Source of the DNA: Flavobacterium sp. CF108
GTDB taxonomy: Bacteria; Bacteroidota; Bacteroidia; Flavobacteriales; Flavobacteriaceae
Reading direction: 5' to 3'
NCBI RefSeq assembly: GCF_900129795.1
Contig: NZ_FQWW01000002.1
Coordinates: 124,001-188,000 of the forward strand
DNA: 64,000 nucleotides
The notes under the pieces are model-generated. The model was not told the DNA's origin. It did no database searches and was given only the letters and a program-made list of their open reading frames with translations. A program made the translations under genes and the position numbers. Below, piece after piece: positions 6,989 to 17,221 of this stretch (position 1 is the first letter of the stretch; each line of letters begins with the position of its first letter).

Positions 6989-8533
6989 GTGAATAAAGAA
7001 TTAATCATTAGATCTAGTTCTGAAGCCGTAGATTTTGCCTTATTAAAAGATGGAAAACTAATTGAATTACACAAAGAAGAAGAGAAAAGCAACTTTCAGG
7101 TTGGTGATATTTTTATTGCCAAAATCAGAAAACCAGTTGCCGGACTTAATGCTGCTTTTGTAAATGTAGGCTTCGAAAAAGATGCCTTTTTACATTATCA
7201 CGATTTAGGACCAAACTTAGCTTCTCAGCTGAAATTCATAAAACTTGTAAGCGCAGGTAAAATAAAAGATTTCTCCCTAAAAACCTTTCAGTTTGAAAAA
7301 GAGATTGACAAAGATGGCATCATTACTGATATTTTAAGTGCCAATCAATCTGTTTTAGTTCAAGTAGTTAAAGAACCTATATCGACCAAAGGTCCAAGAA
7401 TAAGTGCTGAGCTTTCTCTTGCCGGAAGATTTATTGTTCTAGTTCCTTTTTCTGACCGTGTTTCTATTTCTCAAAAAATAGAAGACAAAAAAGAAAAGGA
7501 TCGTCTAAAAAAACTTGTTCTATCGATCAAACCTAAAGGATTTGGTGTTATTGTTCGTACAGTAGCCGAAGGCAAAAACGTAGCCGAATTAGAAAAAGAT
7601 TTGCAGAACCTGCTTGGCAGATGGTCTGCAATGTGTAAAAAATTACCAACTGCTCATCATCCATCAAAAGTATTAGGAGAGCTTAACCGAGCTTCTTCAA
7701 TATTAAGAGATGTATTTAATGATACCTTCAGCGGTATTCAAATAGATGATGAAGAGTTGTTCCACCAAACGAAGGAATATCTGCAAGAAATTGCACCTTC
7801 GAAACAATCGATTGTTAAGTTTTATCAATCAAATGACACTCCAATTTTTGAGAAATACAATATAGAGAGACAAATCAAAACTTCTTTTGGCAGAACCGTT
7901 TCTATGAGTAAAGGGGCTTACCTTATCATCGAACACACTGAAGCTCTTCACGTTATAGACGTAAACAGCGGAAACCGTTCGAATAAAGCTACCAACCAGG
8001 AAGACACCGCCATGGAAGTGAATATGATTGCTGCTGCAGAAATCGCCAGACAACTTCGTCTGAGAGATATGGGCGGAATTATCGTAGTTGATTTTATCGA
8101 TATGTCTAATCCAGAAAACAGGAAAGTTTTGTTCGACTTCTTGCGAGAAGAAATGAGCGACGATAAAGCAAAGCATAAAATATTACCGCCGAGTAAATTT
8201 GGTTTAGTCCAGATTACAAGACAGCGAGTAAGACCAGAAGTTAATATAAAAACTAGAGAAGAAGATCCAAATAAAGTTAATGGTGAAATTGAAGCGCCAA
8301 TATTAATAATTGACAAGATCACCTCTGACTTAGAAAGACTTTTAAAAACCCACAATAAAGTTGTGCTTAATACACATCCGTTTGTGGCTGCATACCTCAG
8401 CAAAGGTTTTCCATCATTACGTTCAAAATGGTTTTTTGAACATAAGAAATGGGTGAAAATCATACCTCGTGACGCTTACACGTACTTAGAATACCATTTC
8501 TATGATAAAAAAGGAAATGTTATTTCAGAATAA
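6989..8533 (+). CDS. rng: Ribonuclease G/E family endoribonuclease
   Basis: This 514-residue protein has an N-terminal S1-like RNA-binding domain (about residues 38-125, VGDIFIAKIRKPV) and the RNase E/G catalytic domain. The metal ligands are Asp324 in HVIDVNSGNR and Asp368 in IVVDFIDM, spaced 44 apart as in the E. coli enzymes (43). It lacks the long degradosome scaffold of RNase E, so it is RNase G-like: it trims rRNA precursors and cleaves mRNA 5' regions. The zinc-link cysteines of RNase E are not evident. Translation starts at GTG (6989); the following residues MNKELIIRSS match family N-termini. A clear terminator follows. Confidence 0.93.
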   Translation: MNKELIIRSSSEAVDFALLKDGKLIELHKEEEKSNFQVGDIFIAKIRKPVAGLNAAFVNVGFEKDAFLHYHDLGPNLASQLKFIKLVSAGKIKDFSLKTFQFEKEIDKDGIITDILSANQSVLVQVVKEPISTKGPRISAELSLAGRFIVLVPFSDRVSISQKIEDKKEKDRLKKLVLSIKPKGFGVIVRTVAEGKNVAELEKDLQNLLGRWSAMCKKLPTAHHPSKVLGELNRASSILRDVFNDTFSGIQIDDEELFHQTKEYLQEIAPSKQSIVKFYQSNDTPIFEKYNIERQIKTSFGRTVSMSKGAYLIIEHTEALHVIDVNSGNRSNKATNQEDTAMEVNMIAAAEIARQLRLRDMGGIIVVDFIDMSNPENRKVLFDFLREEMSDDKAKHKILPPSKFGLVQITRQRVRPEVNIKTREEDPNKVNGEIEAPILIIDKITSDLERLLKTHNKVVLNTHPFVAAYLSKGFPSLRSKWFFEHKKWVKIIPRDAYTYLEYHFYDKKGNVISE

Positions 8534-8540
8534 AAATCAA

Positions 8541-8571
8541 AACCGCCTTTCGTGAGACTGGCGGTTTTTTT
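8541..8571 (+). terminator. Terminator of rng
   Basis: AACCGCC and GGCGGTT pair around a 12-base loop and are followed by a run of T residues eight bases after the stop codon. Confidence 0.85.
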
Positions 8572-8576
8572 GTGCG

Positions 8577-8674
8577 TCATTGCGAGAAACGAAGCAATCT
8601 TTTCGCTACGAATTACACGAATGAACACGAATGAACACGAATTAATTTGTACTAATTTGTGTAATTCGTGGCGA
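8577..8674. repeat. Two dispersed repeats: half GTCATTGCGAG unit and CACGAATTA palindrome
   Basis: 8577-8600 matches one arm of the palindrome at 36934-37006. 8603-8674 has inverted ends (CGCTACGAATTACACGAAT and GTGTAATTCGTGGCG) with a direct repeat GAATGAACAC in the loop; the same family occurs at 23638-23698. Apart from these and the repeat at 8721-8788, the 310-bp gap between rng and pbpC shows no gene. Confidence 0.7.
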
Positions 8675-8720
8675 AAATTTATGTTCAAAACTATATTTAA
8701 TAAGTTATTTTGAATACTAA

Positions 8721-8788
8721 TGTCACCCTGAACGAAGTCGAAGGGCACTCCAATTGGCACGCGGGCTTCGACTTCGCTCAGCCTGACA
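8721..8788. repeat. REP-like inverted pair (CTTCGACTTCGCTCAG family)
   Basis: TGTCACCCTGAACGAAGTCG at the left and its near-complement ending GCCTGACA at the right enclose CCAATTGGCACG, the same internal segment seen in the cluster at 1147-1313. Confidence 0.8.
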
Positions 8789-8843
8789 CACAATTGCTTT
8801 ATAACGAAACGATTTTTAGAATTTGAGATTTATCTTTAAAATT

Positions 8844-11219
8844 TTACTCTCTAACAATTTCAATTTTTCGTCTAATTTCGTTTCCGGAAGCATCTACAAT
8901 TGTAATATAATGTATTCCTGTTGTTGGTGTAATTGGCAGTTCGTGAAAGGTTTTTGTGGTAGCTTTATAAACATCATCAACGTACCAAAATAATTCTTTA
9001 TCCCTTTCAGAATAAGCTACTTTTAAAATTACGGGCTGTACTTTACTATTAAAATCTTTAGTTAAATAGATTTTGCTGTTTGCTTTTGGATAAATAAAAT
9101 CCATTGTTTTAGTTTGTGTTCCTTCGCATCCTTCCTTAAATGGCGGCAGAGGCAGATATTCGATATGCTGGCTTTTGTAATACCAAGCCATTATAGGAGG
9201 CAGTACAAACCAGTTTTTTGTTACTATATTTTCGATACTTTCGCAGCTGCTGTTTACCTGAAATTGTTCTGTTTTATCTAAATGAATGGTTTTATGATAC
9301 GGGCAAACCGCCGTAGATTTTCCTTTTTTAGAAACCCATTGTTTAATTTTCGGACAATTTTCTTTTGCCAAATAGCCGCTTAAGCGACAAACCTCAACTT
9401 CTTCTAAATCTTTATACGGAATATCAAACCATCTTTGCCTTGGCAGTAAATTAAAAACGTCAAATAAAATTGGAGCAGCACTTGTAACTCCGGTTAAAGT
9501 TGGTCTTCCTTCTCCGGTTGCATTTCCAACCCAAATTCCTACTACATATCTGGAATTTGTTCCAATAGCCCACGCATCACGATTTCCGAAACTTGTTCCC
9601 GTTTTCCAGGCAATTTTCAACGAACTGTCATAAAATTTCCAGGCTTCGTCTCCTTCCGGCCTGTTCACTTCTTCCATTGCGTTATACGTTAACCAAATTG
9701 ATCCCGCACCCAAAATATTCTTTTGATTCGTTTCTGATCCAAAATCGGGCTTAAAATCGTTTTTATAATTCAGTTCCGTAAATTCATTTGTTCTGTATTT
9801 TCCGTTGTTTTTAGTGTAATAATTAACCGTAGAAGAAAGATTTGCATACGTTCGACATAAATCCCACAAATTACTTTCGGCACCGCCTAAAATAAGCGAT
9901 AAACCATAATGATCAGGAGTTTTGTTTATGTCCTTTAACTTGAATTTTTGCAGTTCTTCATAAAACTTATTTACGGTAAATTCCTGAAGCATTAAAACTG
10001 CCGGAATATTCAACGAACGTGACAAAGCACGATGCGCCGGAACTGCCCCATCAAAAGTGAGATTAAAATTTTGCGGTGTATATCCTGAAATCTGCGTTGG
10101 AATATCAGCCACTAAAGTATTTGGCAATAATTCGCCGTCGTCAAGCATTGCACCATATAAAAGCGGCTTCAAAATACTTCCTGTACTTCGCGGAGCATCA
10201 ATAATATCAACATCTTTTTGATGATCTTTATCTGTTGGAGAATTTCCAACATAACTCATTACATTTCTGTTCTGAACATCAATTACTAAAATTGCCAGAT
10301 TATGAACTTCATTCTGCTTGTATTGATTGTAATAATATCTTGCAATTTGATTTACACGATTTTGCAAGGCATGATCGATCGTCGTTTTTACTCGTGTTCC
10401 TTCTTCACTTTTTGCCACTCTCTGCAATAAATGCGGTGCAATTTGAGGGAGATCATACGGTTTTTGAGGTAAAGGTTCTTCTATCGAAAGTTCGTACGTC
10501 TGCTTGTCAATTATTCCTTCCTGATGCAGTTTCAGTAAAAGTCGGTTTCGTTTGTTTAGTAATTTTATCTGATTTTTTCCCGGATAAATTAAACTTGGCG
10601 CATTTGGTAAAACCGCCAAAACAGCATTTTCTGCCCAAGATAATTGATTCGACTGCACTCCAAAATAACGCCACGAAGCCATTTCGAGTCCAACGACATT
10701 TCCTCCGAATGGCGCATGAGCAGCATACATTTCAAGGATTTCATTTTTAGAATATCCTAATTCTAATCGAGTTGCGAGAATAATTTCAATAAGCTTTTCA
10801 AAATAAGTTCTGTTTTTTCCTTTTCGGGAAAGTCTGATTACTTGTTGTGTTAAAGTACTTCCTCCTCTAACTACTTTACCCGCTTTTCGGTTTTGCTTAA
10901 AGGCATTTACCATTGCGCCCGGATTAAATCCCGGATGTTTGTAGAAATACTCGTCTTCAAAATAAACAATACATTTTTTGAATTTGTCAGGAACGCTGTC
11001 TTGCGCCGGAAAACGCCATTGTCCGTCGCGGGCAATTTTAGCTCCGAGTAATTCGCCTTCTTTACTTTCAATTACGGTTGAATAAGGTTCTTTGAATAAA
11101 GTTCGGGGAAGGGAAAAATAGTAAATCAGCAAGAGCACAAATGCAATTGCTGACTTTATTTTATTTCTTTTAATCCAATTTATGATGCGTTGGAAAAACG
11201 CTATAAGTTTATTTTTCAA
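8844..11219 (-). CDS. pbpC: Penicillin-binding protein 1C
   Basis: This 791-residue bifunctional peptidoglycan synthase has a membrane anchor (about residues 22-40), a GT51 glycosyltransferase with catalytic Glu88 in FEDEYFYKHPG and GGSTLTQQ at 119-126, a transpeptidase with S348-I-L-K351, S402-L-N404 and K539-T-G-T542, and a C-terminal BiPBP_C domain (about 700-790). Every active-site motif is intact. The start is TTG at 11219: an in-frame TAA lies five codons upstream and the next internal Met is far inside the protein. It sits directly downstream of the alpha-2-macroglobulin gene, the same pairing as pbpC-yfhM in E. coli, which suggests a shared cell-wall defence or repair role. Confidence 0.94.
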   Translation of the reverse strand: MKNKLIAFFQRIINWIKRNKIKSAIAFVLLLIYYFSLPRTLFKEPYSTVIESKEGELLGAKIARDGQWRFPAQDSVPDKFKKCIVYFEDEYFYKHPGFNPGAMVNAFKQNRKAGKVVRGGSTLTQQVIRLSRKGKNRTYFEKLIEIILATRLELGYSKNEILEMYAAHAPFGGNVVGLEMASWRYFGVQSNQLSWAENAVLAVLPNAPSLIYPGKNQIKLLNKRNRLLLKLHQEGIIDKQTYELSIEEPLPQKPYDLPQIAPHLLQRVAKSEEGTRVKTTIDHALQNRVNQIARYYYNQYKQNEVHNLAILVIDVQNRNVMSYVGNSPTDKDHQKDVDIIDAPRSTGSILKPLLYGAMLDDGELLPNTLVADIPTQISGYTPQNFNLTFDGAVPAHRALSRSLNIPAVLMLQEFTVNKFYEELQKFKLKDINKTPDHYGLSLILGGAESNLWDLCRTYANLSSTVNYYTKNNGKYRTNEFTELNYKNDFKPDFGSETNQKNILGAGSIWLTYNAMEEVNRPEGDEAWKFYDSSLKIAWKTGTSFGNRDAWAIGTNSRYVVGIWVGNATGEGRPTLTGVTSAAPILFDVFNLLPRQRWFDIPYKDLEEVEVCRLSGYLAKENCPKIKQWVSKKGKSTAVCPYHKTIHLDKTEQFQVNSSCESIENIVTKNWFVLPPIMAWYYKSQHIEYLPLPPFKEGCEGTQTKTMDFIYPKANSKIYLTKDFNSKVQPVILKVAYSERDKELFWYVDDVYKATTKTFHELPITPTTGIHYITIVDASGNEIRRKIEIVRE

Positions 11220-11236
11220 CGTAATGATTATTTAAC

Positions 11237-11366
11237 CGCAAAGACGCTAAGTTATCGCAAAGTTCGCAAAGTTTTTTTGCCCACTGATTTTACGGGTGAA
11301 ACGGATTAACACAGATATTTTTAAGTTACTCTGCGAAAACCCGTTTCATCCGTGCAATCCGTGGGC
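11237..11366. repeat. CGCAAAG array and 26-bp inverted pair between A2M and pbpC
   Basis: 11237-11271 carries four copies of CGCAAAG or CGCTAAG. 11279-11304 and 11341-11366 form an imperfect inverted repeat (GCCCACTGATTTTACGGGTG and its partner ending CCGTGGGC), able to fold into one hairpin abutting the stop of the A2M gene at 11374. The tandem is not gene-like. Confidence 0.7.
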
Positions 11367-11373
11367 CATAAAT

Positions 11374-14300
11374 TTATTTCACAACCTCAACCCAGAATCC
11401 TTTTGTTCTTGCCAGGAATGTATTGTCATACATGGCTTCGCATTGTAAACCTGGCAAATAATAATTTCCTAGATATGATGCGTTTAACAGAATTCTGAAA
11501 ACTTTAGTTTCTCTGGATTTCATTCCGAAATAGAAATTAGTTCTGTCGTCGCGTATATCAATATAATCGGCAATATTATTTACTGCGTCTCCGTAATCTG
11601 TGAAACGTGTATTTACAATTTCGAATCCAGAAGGCAGAATTTGTGATAACGCCACATTTTGAATACTTTCATTTCTTTGGTTTTTAATTGTAACCTCAGC
11701 AATAAATTCTGTTCCTTGACTAATTCTTGAAACATCAATAGTACTTCCTTTTCTGTTTTTGAAAACAATACTTGCCGAAACATCACTTTGAACAGCATTT
11801 TCATTTCCTATTGGTAAAATTCCAGTGTTCAATACACGAACATAAACCGTATTATTTTTAAGGTTTTTTAAGGTGATGTTATTTGTTCCGCTGGCAGCAG
11901 ACAAACTACGATCTGCAATTGTTTTTTGCGTGTTTATAGTTTCTCCTTTACCGTTTTTACTAAACTGGATATTGATTCCTTTTGGACCGTTACTTATGGC
12001 AAATTTCGACATTGAATACAAACAATAAGCTGTTGTCTGTGTACTCATCCATTGATTTGCTGACATTTCTTTGGCTAATTTTGTCGCCGTTGTAAATGCT
12101 TTTTGCTTTTGATCTAAAAGAAGAAGCGTTTCTAAAGCCATTGCTCGGTTTCTCTCGTCTGAACCATAATAGTAATAATTATAACCGTCTGAATCTCCAT
12201 CAATACTTGTTTTTAGTAACAAATTCTGTCCAGCCGATTTTTGTCCGGCTAAAACATAAGCGGCAGCTAAACGAAGTTTACTTTCATTCGAAATTGATTT
12301 TGTTTCGCGTAATCTGTTCATTGACGATAAATCGGCATTTCCTGCTAAAGCTAGAGTATATAATCTATAAGCCTGAGCCAGATCGTTTCCATATTTAGGT
12401 TCAAAACGCCATTGTTTCGCTTCTTTCTGTTGATAAGACAACCATTTTGATTTGAAATTAATTGGCAGTACATATCCTTTTTTCTCTGCTTCAATCAAGA
12501 AATGTCCGGCGTACGAAGTTCCCCAATCGTCTGCAATTGTACCTCCTTGCCAGTAAGTTAATCCTCCGTTTGATAACTGGAAGTTTCCTAATCTCTGTAT
12601 TCCGGCTGCAATATTTTTTTGGATAATATCTTTACGTTTTGCATCAATATCGGCAACATCACTTAAAAATAATTGCGGAAAAACTGACGAAGTTGTCTGC
12701 TCTACACAACCATGTGGATATTGAATTAAGTATTGCAGTCTTCCGTTCAAATTCATCGATGGCATTGACGAAACTTCTAATCTTGCTTTATTACTTCCGG
12801 CAACACCAAATGTTTTCCACGAAAGTGTTTTTGTACTGTTTGGAGTCAAAATAACATCTGTAAAAGTACTCGTAACCGGATTCGGGTTTGTCATGTCAAT
12901 TTCAACATCATAAGATGATTTCTCATTTCCAGATGTTGCAATTACCTGCACTTTTGCAATTCCAGTTGCAGAACCTACAACCAAATTGAAATACGCCATT
13001 TTTTCGTCTGGCTGTGCAAAACTTAGTTTTTGAACTGCGCTTCCCACAACTTTTAATCCGTTACTTGTTTTGATCTGAATAGAAACATTTTTGATATTAT
13101 TTTCAGTTGCAAAAACAGTAACCGGAATCGTCACTTTTTCTGAAGGCGAAATTTTTCTTGGCAGCGAAGCCAAAACCATCAACGGACTTCTAACAGGAGT
13201 TGCTTTTTCTACACTTCCGTAAGCGCTTGTCGCAGCATCCCCGGCAACAATCATTGTTCTAACAGAACCAATGTATTTTGGAAGTTTTAATTGATGCGAT
13301 TTCGTTTCTCCTTTTTCTAATTTAAACGGACCATAATACAATACAACTGGTTTAAAACGGTTTGCTTTTTTAGCTTTTCCGCCTCCTAAATCCTGATCTC
13401 CACCAATACTGAAAATCTGGTTTATTTTTCCACCATAAGCGCCAATTACATCATCGTAAACGTCCCATGTTTTTACTCCTAATGCTTCACGTACATAAAA
13501 ACTATCCCATGCATTTGGAGTTTTAAAACGAGTTAAATCCAGCAATCCTTCATCGACAACTGCAATTGTGTACGTCATTTCTTTTCCAGTTTTCTCGCCT
13601 ACTTTAACTGTAAAAGGCTGTTCTGGTTTTAAGACATCAGGCATATTAATTGTCGGTGCCAGAATCGTGTTTTTATCCACCACTTCAATCGGAACGATTC
13701 CGTACATACGAATTGGCGAATCGTTTTTAATCGATGCGTGCGGCTGTAATAACGTGATATTAAAATACACATTTGGCGCCATCGCTCCCGTAATTGGAAC
13801 TTCGACTTTTGTTTCTCCATTTTTGGTTTCTGCCCAAAGTGTTTGTACAACGCGAGAACCATTTTCTATAGAAATTAAAGCTCGTCCGCCTTCGCTTGAA
13901 GGGAAAGAGATTTGCGCTTTTTCTCCAACAGCATAATTCTTTTTATCGGTAGAAAAAACTAACATATTAGCTGTAGAAGCGTCTCTGTTTCTAGTTTTTC
14001 CAGACCAAATTGGCCAGTCGATATTTACGGTTAAAGCAGTTGCATGTCCGTCGTTTGGATCTTCAACACGAATTAAATAACGTCCCCATTCTTCATCGGT
14101 TAAAGCAAATTGAAAACTTCCTTTTCCGCTTGAATCCGTATTAATTACTGTAGATTTATAAGATGTTGTCGAGTTCGATGAATTATAATTCGACAAATTA
14201 TCACTTGAAGAATCCCACCACCATCTCCAATCTACTTTGTAAATTCTTACTTCAAGATTTCGAACTGCTTTTGGTCTTCCGTTTTCATCAACCGTTACGA

Positions 14301-17052
14301 CTTCAAAACGATTATTCGTTCTGGTTTCAAGCATGTTATATTTATTCAATTCAGGCGATTTTACTCCAACATAAGTTTTATATGGAGAATAAGTTGTCGA
14401 AATAACATCGGTACTAAAATCCCCGCCTTCTTCATATACTTTTGTAATAAATGAAGCGCGAAGCATTCCCGGTGCCTGACCTTGTAATTTTGGCTGAATA
14501 TTTACAGAAGCCTTTCCGCTTTCATTTAATTTACCTGAAAATACATTGATTTCTTCTGTACTAAACTGACGAACCATATCATCAAAAGTATATTTTTCAT
14601 AGCCTTTAAATGTTGTGGTTTGCTGCGAAAATTTAGCCTGCATTTCTACATTTAAATTTTTGGCAATTGCACCATGAAGCCATGTTACTTCCAGATTATC
14701 TGTATTTGGATAAGATGATGAAAGTGTTTTTCTGGTAAAGGTATTTTTGATTTTTAAACGATTTGGTTTAATCGTTTCTATTTTAATACTCTTATAGAAT
14801 TTAGCACCTCCAACGCTTACCATCGCCTCCCAGTTTCCGGTTGGCGCATCTTGATTTGTTGGAACTATAAAGGCATAATGGTTTAAATCATTCGTTTTTT
14901 GAACGGTTTGATAAACGGTTTTTCCGTTCGGATCGTTTAATCTGAATTTTATCGGATGCGATTTCGGAAGTTTATTTGCTGCATCATTCAAAATAAAAGA
15001 TAAATACAAATTATCTCCCGGACGCCAAACGCCCCTTTCTCCGTAAATAAATCCTTTTAAACCTTTTTGTAAAGTCTCGCCGGCAACATCAAAATTACTA
15101 ACAGATAACGAAAGTCCGTCATCCAGTTTCACATAAGTCGATTGATCGCCTAAGCTAACAATTGCAAAATAGGCGAATTTATCCAGCTGGAAAGAAGCAA
15201 TTCCTTCGCTGCTTGTTGCTTGTGTTGCGATTTTTTGCTGTTGAAAATTATACAAATCAACTCTTGCGTTCGAAACTGGTTCTGTCGTTACAATATTATT
15301 TACAGCAAATAAATACGATTTATTTTCGCCTCTTTTCGCAATAACCCCTAAATCTGAAGCCAGAATATTCGTTGCAATTTTCGCATTATAATAATACGAT
15401 CCAGAGCAAGGATCCTGACTTTCTCGCCATTCATAATCATCATAGTAATAATCATCGTATGAGTTTCCGCTGTAGTTTACATCATTTTCATCAACTTCTT
15501 CTTCCTCTGTTTCATCCTGATTTCCGTCTGATGTTTCGCATTTATAAAGGGCATATTTCTTTTTATATTCAAACTCAACTCTATAAATCGCTCCCGGTTC
15601 TGGTTTTATAATTTTAGATAAATCTAAGGCATACGTATTCCATTTCGTTAGATTTACGAGCGTACTTTCCCTTAAATTAAGTGTGGTTTTCGCAATAGGC
15701 TGCGCCACTTTTTTGAGGTTTTGCGCGCCGTTTAATTCGTTATATTGAAGAAACTGCAGAATATTGTTTTTGTAAATTTTATAAATCTTTACATCAACGG
15801 CACTTAAATTTACGGCTTCAAAGTTCAGCTTCAAATTATTTGAACTTGGCAGAATTGTTCCGTTTTTAACGAAACGTACGCTTGGTTTTATCTGATCAAA
15901 AGAGATTTTTTCAGAATAATTGGCCTCCATTTTTTTGCCATACTGGCTTTCAATTCCCTGAAAAACTTCGAGAAGCAATTCTCCGGTAATCACTTGTTCC
16001 GGCTCTTCATCGGGAACAACTTCCACTATATCTTCTACCGGAGCTTCAACAACAGCAGCGGCTGAATCGACAGCAACTGCAGCAGAATCAACGGTAACTT
16101 CTGCCGTTTCTTCCTCAACAACAACTGGAGCTGGTTCCTCTTTTTTAGGAGCATTTTCGTTTGTAAAATATACTTTTAGTAAATTCCCTTGTGTAGAAAA
16201 TTTTAGGTTGTTGGTGTTCTGAATCGAAACCAATCCGGCAAAATCCTGTCCTTTTTCTAAAGGTTCAGAAAAATTAATTGAAACCGATTGATTGCTTCCA
16301 TCGGGAACTTCAACTTTTATAATTTTAAATTCGTTTATACTTGTAATCGGGAAATCGATTTGTCCTTTTTGATCGATATCAAAATCATTTCCGTCATATA
16401 TAATTTCCAAATTTGAAGCTTCAGAAAAACGCTGAATGCTGTCAATTATAAAACGGAATTCTTTTGCAGGACCAGACGTTTTCTCAAATTTAATTTTAAG
16501 ATTATTTCCTTTTTGCTTGGCTTCAACCAGTTTTTGAGCAGTTTCAAGATCAATTTTATCTGCTGTTTTTAAAACGCAGTTTAAATATTGATATTCTTTA
16601 CTGTACGATTGAATATCGCCGGTATTTATGGTAAAATCCTGCTTAACTGTTTTAACTGTAAAGTTGAATTTAGAAAGGTCTTTTTCCTTTTCTTTTGGAA
16701 TTGCTGTCAGCTTATCTAAGTTTAAAGTAACCTGATATTCTGTTCCCGGATTTAATTTTTTCTCAGGAATAAAAGCAATTGTATTGGTAGAAAGTGCTAC
16801 TACTTTTCCGTGAACGTTTGGTGAAATATCAAACAAATCGTCGTCTAACTCTTGATTGGGTTTCCAATCATTTTTATCGAAGGCCAAAACGACTCGGATA
16901 TCAGAATCGGAGGAAACGATTCCGCTTGTAAAGCTGGTTATGTACTCTTTAAATAATGAAAAATCTGAATTGAAATCTGCAGCCGATTTTCTGCCGCAGG
17001 ATTGAAAAATAAAAAACACAAAAAATACGAGAACTAAACCTTTTGCTTTCAC
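11374..17052 (-). CDS. Alpha-2-macroglobulin family lipoprotein with thioester motif
   Basis: This 1892-residue protein has a lipoprotein signal (FFIFQSC, Cys about residue 19), several macroglobulin (MG) beta domains, an acidic low-complexity linker (about 320-355, rich in Glu, Val and Ala), the central A2M domain (around LYYGPFKLEKGE) and a thioester domain. The thioester motif reads HGCVEQ with Cys1449. Bacterial A2Ms are thought to trap attacking proteases in the periplasm while the partner PBP1C repairs the wall. The start is GTG at 17050-17052, matching the signal peptide. It precedes pbpC in a likely two-gene operon. The family is certain; the target is unknown. Confidence 0.92.
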   Translation of the reverse strand: MKAKGLVLVFFVFFIFQSCGRKSAADFNSDFSLFKEYITSFTSGIVSSDSDIRVVLAFDKNDWKPNQELDDDLFDISPNVHGKVVALSTNTIAFIPEKKLNPGTEYQVTLNLDKLTAIPKEKEKDLSKFNFTVKTVKQDFTINTGDIQSYSKEYQYLNCVLKTADKIDLETAQKLVEAKQKGNNLKIKFEKTSGPAKEFRFIIDSIQRFSEASNLEIIYDGNDFDIDQKGQIDFPITSINEFKIIKVEVPDGSNQSVSINFSEPLEKGQDFAGLVSIQNTNNLKFSTQGNLLKVYFTNENAPKKEEPAPVVVEEETAEVTVDSAAVAVDSAAAVVEAPVEDIVEVVPDEEPEQVITGELLLEVFQGIESQYGKKMEANYSEKISFDQIKPSVRFVKNGTILPSSNNLKLNFEAVNLSAVDVKIYKIYKNNILQFLQYNELNGAQNLKKVAQPIAKTTLNLRESTLVNLTKWNTYALDLSKIIKPEPGAIYRVEFEYKKKYALYKCETSDGNQDETEEEEVDENDVNYSGNSYDDYYYDDYEWRESQDPCSGSYYYNAKIATNILASDLGVIAKRGENKSYLFAVNNIVTTEPVSNARVDLYNFQQQKIATQATSSEGIASFQLDKFAYFAIVSLGDQSTYVKLDDGLSLSVSNFDVAGETLQKGLKGFIYGERGVWRPGDNLYLSFILNDAANKLPKSHPIKFRLNDPNGKTVYQTVQKTNDLNHYAFIVPTNQDAPTGNWEAMVSVGGAKFYKSIKIETIKPNRLKIKNTFTRKTLSSSYPNTDNLEVTWLHGAIAKNLNVEMQAKFSQQTTTFKGYEKYTFDDMVRQFSTEEINVFSGKLNESGKASVNIQPKLQGQAPGMLRASFITKVYEEGGDFSTDVISTTYSPYKTYVGVKSPELNKYNMLETRTNNRFEVVTVDENGRPKAVRNLEVRIYKVDWRWWWDSSSDNLSNYNSSNSTTSYKSTVINTDSSGKGSFQFALTDEEWGRYLIRVEDPNDGHATALTVNIDWPIWSGKTRNRDASTANMLVFSTDKKNYAVGEKAQISFPSSEGGRALISIENGSRVVQTLWAETKNGETKVEVPITGAMAPNVYFNITLLQPHASIKNDSPIRMYGIVPIEVVDKNTILAPTINMPDVLKPEQPFTVKVGEKTGKEMTYTIAVVDEGLLDLTRFKTPNAWDSFYVREALGVKTWDVYDDVIGAYGGKINQIFSIGGDQDLGGGKAKKANRFKPVVLYYGPFKLEKGETKSHQLKLPKYIGSVRTMIVAGDAATSAYGSVEKATPVRSPLMVLASLPRKISPSEKVTIPVTVFATENNIKNVSIQIKTSNGLKVVGSAVQKLSFAQPDEKMAYFNLVVGSATGIAKVQVIATSGNEKSSYDVEIDMTNPNPVTSTFTDVILTPNSTKTLSWKTFGVAGSNKARLEVSSMPSMNLNGRLQYLIQYPHGCVEQTTSSVFPQLFLSDVADIDAKRKDIIQKNIAAGIQRLGNFQLSNGGLTYWQGGTIADDWGTSYAGHFLIEAEKKGYVLPINFKSKWLSYQQKEAKQWRFEPKYGNDLAQAYRLYTLALAGNADLSSMNRLRETKSISNESKLRLAAAYVLAGQKSAGQNLLLKTSIDGDSDGYNYYYYGSDERNRAMALETLLLLDQKQKAFTTATKLAKEMSANQWMSTQTTAYCLYSMSKFAISNGPKGINIQFSKNGKGETINTQKTIADRSLSAASGTNNITLKNLKNNTVYVRVLNTGILPIGNENAVQSDVSASIVFKNRKGSTIDVSRISQGTEFIAEVTIKNQRNESIQNVALSQILPSGFEIVNTRFTDYGDAVNNIADYIDIRDDRTNFYFGMKSRETKVFRILLNASYLGNYYLPGLQCEAMYDNTFLARTKGFWVEVVK

Positions 17053-17221
17053 TTTTATTTAGAGTTAATGGTTAACAAGTTAGTAATTTAACACTGTCTG
17101 CTGTTTAAAGTCTTAACAGCAAAACACAAATTAAATTACAATAAAAGTAACGTATTTTTTGATTCTTTAAGAAGAAAATTCTTTAGCAATAATTATTTAA
17201 CTTTTGTTGAAGTTTAATCTA

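Noticed and set aside
7829..8463. Long open frames on the minus strand inside rng.
   Set aside because: They lie fully antisense to the conserved catalytic core of RNase G and have Ser/Ile/Phe-rich, non-protein-like composition.
10235..10750. A 171-codon plus-strand frame inside pbpC.
   Set aside because: It is antisense to the conserved glycosyltransferase region and its product has no recognisable features.
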